Source: CAYMKL01 sp964390805 (GTDB lineage: Bacteria; Chloroflexota; Anaerolineae; VGOG01). Taken from it: a DNA stretch of 18,190 nucleotides. Positions 12,918 to 18,190 of this stretch are shown here, in pieces. Numbering within the stretch: the stretch's first letter is position 1; the number at the start of each line of letters is the position of its first letter. The position numbers and the translations under genes are program-made. The stretch is from contig CAYMKL010000133.1 in NCBI GenBank assembly GCA_964390805.1, positions 1 through 18,190 on the forward strand, given 5' to 3'. The notes under the pieces were generated by a model. That model had not been told where the DNA came from. It made no database searches and worked only from the letters and a program-made list of their open reading frames with translations.

Positions 12918-14354
12918 ATGACACACAGACATCTCACGCGTCGTCAGTTCCTAAGGGCTATAGCCAGTGCCTCCAGTCTCCTCGTGGCTGGCGGACTCCC
13001 CAGCGCGGGCAGGACGGCCATTTCTTTCTCTCAGTCGCCCATCTATCGCGTGGATAATTGCCCCATGCCCACCTGGCTCCCGGCTGATGACCCCGCCGCT
13101 GATCCCACTGCCCGGCACGCCGGGGTGGATGCTCTGATTGAGCTCATGGGCCGCGTTGGACTCAAGTTCCACCGCAGTGAGGTGCAGCGAGTGGACTCCG
13201 GGCCGGATGGCATCGTCGGCGCTGACGACGTGGTTCTGATCAAAGTCAACGCCCAGTGGGAGTGTCGAGGCATGACCAACACCGATGTGGTCCGGGGAGT
13301 GATCCGGCGAATACTGGATCATCCGGACGGGTTCACGGGTGAGGTTGTCATCGTCGAGCAGGCCCAGGGGGCCGACTATCTGACCAACCCGACGAACAAC
13401 AACGATGACATGCCCGACCACACTCAGTCACACCAGGACGTGGCGGCGCTGTTCGCCGGCTCTGGACACCGGGTGAGCATCTACCGCTGGTACACCATCA
13501 TGGCGACCGTGGTGGGCGAGTACGACACTGGTGATGAAGCCGATGGCTACGTGTGTATGAGCGGAACCGATAACCTGAGCCATCCCCTGCAGTTCCCGAT
13601 GAACTACCCCAAGTTCACCACTGTCTTCGGCACTCCGATCAGCCTCAGGCACGGGGTGTGGGATGGGAGCCAGAATTATGATGAGAGCCGACTGAAGCTC
13701 ATCAACGTCCCTGTCCTGAAGCACCATAGCGGGTTCGGCTACACCGGCGCTGTCAAACACCACATCGGCGTGATGTCGCGATTCGCCAACAATGGTGGGG
13801 ATAGCTCGAGCTGGCACCAAAACTGCTATGCAGACTGGAACGGGATGCCGGCCGGGCTCCTGGGCCGGCTCATTGCCGTCGTCCGCCCTGCCGACCTGCA
13901 CCTGATGGACGCCATCTACGTCGGTCTCACCGGCCCTGGCAGCGGTTGGAACGCCAGTCACCAGAACAGCCTCCTCGCCAGCCTCGACCCTGTGGCGTTG
14001 GACTATCACTGCGGCAAGCACGTCCTCTACCCGCTCAATACCAATCCGGCATCGCACCCCGACAACGCTAACACCTTTCGCAACTACATGCTGGCCACCC
14101 GCGACCGTCTGATAGAGTACGGCTACGACGTCCACTTTGACGAGAGCGGGTATCGCCTGGTGCAGGCCGACGCCGCTGCCATCCTGGGCGACCTGGACGG
14201 GAGTGGCTGGGTGGACTTTCCGGACGTTGCCGACATGGCCGCCCATTGGCGCGGCGAGCCAGACGTGCTCCACGACCTGAACGGCGACGGCGTGGTGACC
14301 GTGGCGGATATCATGAGGCTGATACAGTGGTTGGGGCGAGAGATTGGCGGATAG
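12918..14354 (+). CDS. Tat-exported DUF362-type protein with C-terminal dockerin
   Basis: A 478-aa exported protein. The N terminus has a twin-arginine signal (TRRQFLRA, Arg8-Arg9) and a hydrophobic stretch, suggesting it is exported folded. Residues about 60-400 look like DUF362 (VVLIKVNAQWECRG, VIVEQ, LINVPVLKHH, GAVKHHIGVMSRF, DLHLMDAI, SLDPVALDYHCG). Two dockerin-like calcium loops follow, DLDGSGWVDFPD (425-436) and DLNGDGVVTVAD (453-464). Type I dockerins bind cohesins, so the protein may attach to a surface scaffold, but no cohesin is seen here. AAAGGAG (12904-12910) sets the start. The biochemical role of DUF362 is unknown. Five Cys are scattered, with no ferredoxin-type cluster motif. 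Confidence 0.85.
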   Translation: MTHRHLTRRQFLRAIASASSLLVAGGLPSAGRTAISFSQSPIYRVDNCPMPTWLPADDPAADPTARHAGVDALIELMGRVGLKFHRSEVQRVDSGPDGIVGADDVVLIKVNAQWECRGMTNTDVVRGVIRRILDHPDGFTGEVVIVEQAQGADYLTNPTNNNDDMPDHTQSHQDVAALFAGSGHRVSIYRWYTIMATVVGEYDTGDEADGYVCMSGTDNLSHPLQFPMNYPKFTTVFGTPISLRHGVWDGSQNYDESRLKLINVPVLKHHSGFGYTGAVKHHIGVMSRFANNGGDSSSWHQNCYADWNGMPAGLLGRLIAVVRPADLHLMDAIYVGLTGPGSGWNASHQNSLLASLDPVALDYHCGKHVLYPLNTNPASHPDNANTFRNYMLATRDRLIEYGYDVHFDESGYRLVQADAAAILGDLDGSGWVDFPDVADMAAHWRGEPDVLHDLNGDGVVTVADIMRLIQWLGREIGG

Positions 14355-14398
14355 TTGAAAGGGAGGTGATGAGGTCGGAGAGATGAAAGCTTGTACCA

Positions 14399-14422
14399 GC
14401 ATGGAGGGCAAGCCATGCCCTC
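14399..14422 (+). other. Overlapping alternative hairpins in intergenic leader
   Basis: GAGGGCA (14404-14410) / TGCCCTC (14416-14422) and GCATGG (14399-14404) / CCATGC (14413-14418) are two perfect stems that cannot form together. They lie in the 108-bp gap between the dockerin gene and the next gene. No T run follows, so this is not an ordinary terminator. Confidence 0.4.
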
Positions 14423-14462
14423 GGCCATCAGAGATTAGCAAATCAAGAAAGGAGAACCCAAA

Positions 14463-15917
14463 ATGAAAACCAGAACCATTGTGATCCTATTGGCAACAGT
14501 CTCGGTCTTGGTCCTGCTTTGGGCGGCAGGCGGGGCGATTGCCAGTCCGCCGAGGGATGAGCCAGGTGGAGAGAAGGTGAGTGTTGCTGGAACCGTAGCT
14601 AGCAAGTTCAGCTACCAGGGGCGGGTGACCGGCGCCGGCGGCAATCCCCTGGACGGCGTCTACGCCATGCAGTTCCGGCTTTACGATGCCGAAACTGAGG
14701 GCACCATGCTGTGGGACAGCGGAGCCCAGGACATGACCGTGGACGACGGCCTGTTCAGCGTCGAGCTGGCCGCTGACCATTCCGTGTTCAACGGCCAGGC
14801 CGTGTGGCTGGAGGTGACCGTAGCAGGGGAGGCCCTGCCCCGCCAGGAGATCCTGCCCGTGCCCTATGCGCTGAGCCTGGTCTCCGGCACGGCCATCAGG
14901 GGCACTGGCCCGGACGCTGTCCTGACGGTGACCAACCCCGACGGTCCGGCCATTGTCGCCATGGGCGGGGAGACTGCCGCAGGCCGGAGCCGCGGCGGAA
15001 GCGGCCCAGACCCAACCAGGGCACTTGCGAACGATGGCCTCTATGCCGGATGGGCCCTCAGCCCTGGTTTCGGGGTCCCAGCCCCTTCTTTCGTCCCCGG
15101 CGAGCACTCCGTTGAGATCGACAGATTTGGAATAAGGACCTACTATAATGGAGGGCTCACGTCGCGTATCCACAGGGATGGCGATGCTTTCTTCAAGGGG
15201 AGTCTGAAAGCTGCCGATGGGAAGATCTGGACAGACTACAAGGGCGAGATCTATGCCAGAAGCCTTCATATCGAAGACGCGCAGGGCAACGTCATCACTT
15301 CGTTCGATGAGAATGGTTCAACCCACGAGAAACTGGAGACCTTCAAAGGAGGCCTTCGTTTCACAGACGCGTCGGGTGTCACTACCTTGGGCGATGCGAC
15401 CTTCCGCAGTGTGACCGTTCCCGACGGGAGCGGCGGACGGTTTGAAGCAAGTTATGCGGGACTCGACTTTGTGGATTCTCTTGGCGTCTCGTATGCCTCT
15501 TGGGCTAGTGTGACTGGTAATTTCTTTACGCCAGGCAGTCTCACGGCCTTAGGGCCCAAGACCGCTGTCGTGTCCACCGATAGCTACGGGCGACGCAAAC
15601 TCTACGCGGACGAATCCGCTGAAGTCTACTTCTTCGACCGCGGGCAGGGACAATTGGTAAATGGCCAGGTCACCATCGAACTCGATCCCGTGTTCCTGGA
15701 AACCGTGACCATTGACGACGGCCACCCCATGCTGGTGCAGGTCACCCTCGCCGCTGACTGCAACGGCGTCTTTGTCGCAGATCAAACGGCCACTAGCTTC
15801 ACGGTCAAGGAGCTAATGGGCGGCACATCCAACGCCACCTTTGACTGGGAGGTAGCCGCCAAGCGCAAGGGCTACGAGGATGAGCGATTGGAGCCATTCG
15901 CACCGGAGACGCCATAG
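14463..15917 (+). CDS. Exported fibre-like surface protein, unknown function
   Basis: A 484-aa protein with a Sec signal peptide (residues 1-27, KTR then a hydrophobic core ending AIAS). Residues about 48-140 form a beta domain (FSYQGRVTGAGGNPLDGVYAMQ, LWDSG, VDDGLFSVELA, LPVPYALSL) that I recall from many large exported proteins of Chloroflexota and similar bacteria. The middle has repeating short strands (DAFFKGSL, GEIYARSLHI, GGLRFTDASG), like bacteriophage or surface fibre stalks. The end (GTSNATFDWEVAAKRKGYEDERL) resembles a conserved tail of such proteins. AAAGGAG (14448-14454) sets the start. No catalytic motif is visible; a structural or adhesive role is inferred. Confidence 0.75.
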   Translation: MKTRTIVILLATVSVLVLLWAAGGAIASPPRDEPGGEKVSVAGTVASKFSYQGRVTGAGGNPLDGVYAMQFRLYDAETEGTMLWDSGAQDMTVDDGLFSVELAADHSVFNGQAVWLEVTVAGEALPRQEILPVPYALSLVSGTAIRGTGPDAVLTVTNPDGPAIVAMGGETAAGRSRGGSGPDPTRALANDGLYAGWALSPGFGVPAPSFVPGEHSVEIDRFGIRTYYNGGLTSRIHRDGDAFFKGSLKAADGKIWTDYKGEIYARSLHIEDAQGNVITSFDENGSTHEKLETFKGGLRFTDASGVTTLGDATFRSVTVPDGSGGRFEASYAGLDFVDSLGVSYASWASVTGNFFTPGSLTALGPKTAVVSTDSYGRRKLYADESAEVYFFDRGQGQLVNGQVTIELDPVFLETVTIDDGHPMLVQVTLAADCNGVFVADQTATSFTVKELMGGTSNATFDWEVAAKRKGYEDERLEPFAPETP

Positions 15918-15926
15918 GAGGCCATC

Positions 15927-16346
15927 ATGAGCAAGCGAACGATGTGGACTGCACTGGCCGCTCTGGCGTGCCTGTTACTGGTGGCTGGCGGTGTGCTGGC
16001 CCTGTCCTCAGACAGCCACGCCATCAAGTGGCACGTCATCGGCGGCGGAGGCGGCGCTGTACAGTCGTCCAACTACGGGGTCAACACGACCATCGGCCAG
16101 CCGCTCGTCGGGTTCAAAGCCAGCACCAACTACCGACTGGGCTCGGGCTACTGGTACGGAGCGGTGGGAGCGGCCACTCCCACAACACCAACAGCCACGC
16201 CTACGGCGACAGCGACAGCGACAGGGACAGTAGTCGTCACAATCACGCCCACCAGCACGGCGACGCCTACAGCTACACCGACGGGCACGGTCATGCCTCC
16301 GGCTCATCTGATCTATCTGCCCATCGTCCTGAAGAGCTATCCATAA
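15927..16346 (+). CDS. Exported Pro/Thr-rich protein with YLPIVLK tail
   Basis: A 139-aa protein. Signal peptide at 1-28 (WTALAALACLLLVAGGVLAL). A small domain at about 30-80 (IKWHVIGGGGGAVQSSNYGVN, TIGQPLVGFKASTNYRLGSGYW) is followed by a Pro/Thr spacer (TPTATPTATATATG...), probably extended and perhaps glycosylated. The C terminus is HLIYLPIVLKSYP. From memory, short (Y/F)LP(I/L)VL(K/R) tails after Pro/Thr spacers recur on exported Chloroflexota proteins; a sorting or anchoring role is inference. AGGAGG (15916-15921) overlaps the stop of the preceding gene, so the two are coupled. Confidence 0.8.
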   Translation: MSKRTMWTALAALACLLLVAGGVLALSSDSHAIKWHVIGGGGGAVQSSNYGVNTTIGQPLVGFKASTNYRLGSGYWYGAVGAATPTTPTATPTATATATGTVVVTITPTSTATPTATPTGTVMPPAHLIYLPIVLKSYP

Positions 16347-16377
16347 ACGCAGCGCAGCCGCAACCAGACTCCTGTGT

Positions 16378-16486
16378 GTCATTGCGAGGAAGCGGAGCGG
16401 CGCCTGTCCTGAGCTTGTCGAAGGGAAGCAATCCCCTCCCTTGTGGGCTGGAGATTGCTTCGCTCCCGGCGGTCGCTCGCAATGAC
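16378..16486 (-). mobile_element. 109-bp palindromic repeat, copy 2 (inverted)
   Basis: It has the same length and the same perfect 10-bp ends as copy 1 (GTCATTGCGA 16378-16387; TCGCAATGAC 16477-16486), in opposite orientation. The internal CCTGTCCTGAGCTTGTCG block is the reverse complement of the one in copy 1, with one base changed. It lies between the Pro/Thr-rich gene and the truncated ferredoxin gene, ending 25 bp before the GTG of the latter. No open frame of its own. Confidence 0.85.
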
Positions 16487-16511
16487 GTGCCTCAGGAGGG
16501 GAGGGAGGCAA

Positions 16512-16787
16512 GTGATAAAAGTCAAAGTTGATCGCTGCGGCTACTGCGGCGCTTGTGTTGGGGTTTGTCCTGTTGGGGCCATCGAGCTGGCGGAGACGCG
16601 CCTGCTCATCAACGAGGCGTGTTTTGACTGCGGGCTGTGTCTGGCTGCCTGCCCAGTCGGGGCTTTGAAGGCGGCGGGCTACACTGAGACCGAGGCGGTT
16701 CCTCTCCGGCAGCGCTACGATGTGGTGGTCGTGGGGGCGGGGCCAGGCGGATCGGTGTCGGCGCGGATGGAGCTGGCGCTGACTTAG
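16512..16787 (+). pseudogene. Truncated ferredoxin/geranylgeranyl-reductase fusion gene
   Basis: Only 91 codons remain. Two 4Fe-4S motifs come first, CGYCGACVGVCP and CFDCGLCLAACP. A linker and the start of a Rossmann FAD-binding fold follow (YDVVVVGAGPGGSVSAR). The frame then ends after MELALT. In complete relatives of this fusion type, the flavoprotein continues for roughly 350 more residues with the geranylgeranyl-reductase fold; none of that is found in the following bases in any frame I tried. GTG 16512 follows a G-rich GGGAGG site. The stub could still make a small two-cluster ferredoxin, but a broken gene is more likely. Confidence 0.8.
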
Positions 16788-16862
16788 CTCACGATCTTGA
16801 CGGTTGCGCGGTCAGAGGGTGCTGATCGCATCACCGCGTATAGAAAGAGAATGGAGGAATGA

Positions 16863-18190
16863 ATGATGAAACACAAAACCTCAAATCGGATGCTGTTCAG
16901 ACGCACGTTTTGTGCAGTGCTCGTGGTCCTGACCCTGGTGAGAGGCAGCACCTTCTCGCAGGTCGTCAGGGCTGGGCCTGTCGGGGCTGCCGCTGCCCAA
17001 CTCCCCGACTGGACCATCCAGCCCACGCCCTTCACTGAGGGCTACCTCAGCGACGTCTGCTTCATGGACGAGGACACAGGCTGGGCGGTGGGCTACGACG
17101 ACGCTACAGGCCAGGCGGCCATCATCCACACCACCAACGGCGGCGAAGAGTGGGTTACACAGCCGAATCCCCTGGTCGGTCCGCTGAATGGGGTGTTCTT
17201 CGTGGACGGCAACACGGGCTACGCAGTGGGGCAAGATTGGGAGGAGGCCTGGATAGCCTTGCTCAAGACCACCAACGGCGGGCAACAGTGGCAGGAACCG
17301 ACGCTTCCCGCCATCCACGGCATGCTGGAGGACGTGCTGTTTGTGAGCGCCACCGAGGGATGGGCGGTGGGAATAGATCTGGATGATGATTGGGAAACCT
17401 TGATCCTCCACACGGAGAACGGGACAACGTGGGCTGAGTCAAGCCATCCCGCGCACGCCGGCACACTCAACGCCCTGAGCTTTCCCGATTCCACTCACGG
17501 CTGGGCTGTGGGAGTGGATGAGGATAGTGAGACTCCCATCATCCTGCACACCGGCGACGGGGGTGAGAACTGGGTGGAGCAAGCCCACCCCAGCACCAGC
17601 GGCCAGCTCGCAGACGTTTTCTTCTACGATACGGACGTCGGCTGGGCCGTGGGGACTTCGGGTGAAGCTGCTCTCGTCCTGCACACCACCGATGGAGGGA
17701 CAACCTGGACCGCTCTTGGTCCCCCGCCAGCTCCACTGAATGTGGGAGCCTCGTCGGTAGCGAGCTCAAGCGGAACCTCCAATAGCCAGGCTTTCATCAG
17801 TAGGATGACGGCTCTCTACTTCTTCACCCTCTATTGGGGGCTGGCAGCGTGTATCTTGCCGGCTTCTGGGTCCCCCGCGACGTGGAGTCAGACCACTGAA
17901 GAGGTGAACCAAGAGATCTCCTCGACGTTGTGCCAGACACTCGATGGGGGGAGCACCTGGACGGAAGCGGTGAACCCCCTCCTCGGCGCATGGATATGGA
18001 GCATCGAAGTGGTAGGGGAGCAAGTCTACGCAGCAGGGTCCTACATCGAAGTGATGGGGGAGCAGGCCTACGCAGCAGGGTCCTATGCCGATGGTTATAC
18101 GCCCGGCATGTGGGGGGTGCACGTGAATCCGCCGCAGTTGGTGAGCATTCAGGTGACGCCGCCCCAGGCGACCTTGAATTTGGACGAGCA
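16863..18190 (+). CDS. Secreted Ycf48/BNR-like beta-propeller protein, partial
   Basis: An open frame of more than 440 codons that runs off the window. ATG 16863 (or 16866) follows GGAGG (16853-16857). A basic N terminus and hydrophobic stretch (FCAVLVVLTLV) form a likely signal peptide. Five blades carry the (G)WAVG/YAVG motif, and six carry the H-T-x-(N/D)GG-x-x-W motif, as in Ycf48-like and sialidase-type BNR repeats. From residue about 425, VSIQVTPPQATLNLDE starts an Ig-like domain. One segment (about 17770-17900) lacks the motif, and a 42-bp tandem duplication lies at 18003-18086. Outside photosynthetic organisms such proteins are exported and of unknown role. No enzyme is implied. Confidence 0.85.
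   Translation, partial: MMKHKTSNRMLFRRTFCAVLVVLTLVRGSTFSQVVRAGPVGAAAAQLPDWTIQPTPFTEGYLSDVCFMDEDTGWAVGYDDATGQAAIIHTTNGGEEWVTQPNPLVGPLNGVFFVDGNTGYAVGQDWEEAWIALLKTTNGGQQWQEPTLPAIHGMLEDVLFVSATEGWAVGIDLDDDWETLILHTENGTTWAESSHPAHAGTLNALSFPDSTHGWAVGVDEDSETPIILHTGDGGENWVEQAHPSTSGQLADVFFYDTDVGWAVGTSGEAALVLHTTDGGTTWTALGPPPAPLNVGASSVASSSGTSNSQAFISRMTALYFFTLYWGLAACILPASGSPATWSQTTEEVNQEISSTLCQTLDGGSTWTEAVNPLLGAWIWSIEVVGEQVYAAGSYIEVMGEQAYAAGSYADGYTPGMWGVHVNPPQLVSIQVTPPQATLNLDE
18003..18086 (+). repeat. 42-bp tandem duplication in the propeller gene
   Basis: Unit 1 (18003-18044) and unit 2 (18045-18086) match at 37 of 42 bases. They encode IEVVGEQVYAAGSY and IEVMGEQAYAAGSY. The length is a multiple of three, so the frame is kept and one strand pair of the propeller is doubled. 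Confidence 0.9.

Noticed and set aside
13428..14441. Minus-strand frame of 337 codons opposite the DUF362-dockerin gene
   Set aside because: It is a His/Val-rich shadow typical of GC-rich antisense frames; the plus strand has a Tat signal, DUF362 and dockerin.
16797..16844. TTGACG ... TATAGA as a promoter for the propeller gene
   Set aside because: The boxes are 36 bp apart, far outside the workable spacing.
1..18190. CRISPR arrays, riboswitches, transposase or integrase genes
   Set aside because: No regularly spaced repeats, known riboswitch cores or recombinase motifs were found by reading; the mobile repeats present are all non-coding.

Overview
The window looks like a chromosomal piece of a high-GC bacterium of the Chloroflexota, probably Anaerolineae-like. 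This is inferred, not proven. Pointers are exported proteins with Pro/Thr spacers ending in a YLPIVLK-type tail, a DUF362-dockerin protein, a ferredoxin/geranylgeranyl-reductase-type gene, a type 2 IPP isomerase, and several short palindromic mobile repeats. Seven promoters could be read by eye; all have a recognisable -35/-10 pair with a 17-bp spacer.

Layout. (1) 1-1670: tRNA-Leu(UAG), tRNA-Gly(GCC), mnmA (tRNA 2-thiouridylase) and a small membrane protein, apparently one transcription unit. (2) 1690-2555: a YtxG/DUF948-like membrane protein and a YtxH-like protein behind a strong promoter. (3) 2634-4061: an accessory island of lower GC. It starts at a large palindrome and ends at a clear terminator, and holds four small orphan genes (43, 96, 70 and 107 aa; the last is DUF2442). 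A 138-bp MITE-like element is inserted just upstream of the third. (4) 4114-5778 (minus): bifunctional NAD(P)H-hydrate epimerase/dehydratase. (5) 5962-9030: hemW, a 3-hydroxyacyl-CoA dehydrogenase and a MenB/BadI-like crotonase in one direction, with a 109-bp repeat between the last two. (6) 9055-10076: a zinc-ribbon protein of unknown function behind its own promoter, facing a convergent isoprenoid operon (fni, then a polyprenyl diphosphate synthase; 10177-12340, minus). (7) 12403-12468: back-to-back promoters driving fni leftwards and an acyl carrier protein rightwards. (8) 12918-16346: three consecutive genes for exported proteins (Tat-dependent DUF362 plus dockerin; a large surface/fibre-like protein; a Pro/Thr-rich protein with a YLPIVLK tail). 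(9) 16378-18190: a second, inverted copy of the 109-bp repeat, a truncated ferredoxin/geranylgeranyl-reductase gene, and the start of a secreted Ycf48/BNR-like beta-propeller protein that runs off the end.

The core genes serve tRNA thiolation, repair of damaged NAD(P)H, haem handling, acyl-CoA beta-oxidation-type chemistry, isoprenoid supply and fatty-acid carriage. The most unusual parts are the small-gene island with its nested palindromes and MITE, the paired 109-bp repeats, and the exported-protein cluster. No CRISPR array, rRNA, prophage, transposase gene or recognised riboswitch was seen. Nothing here proves a new defence or signalling system.
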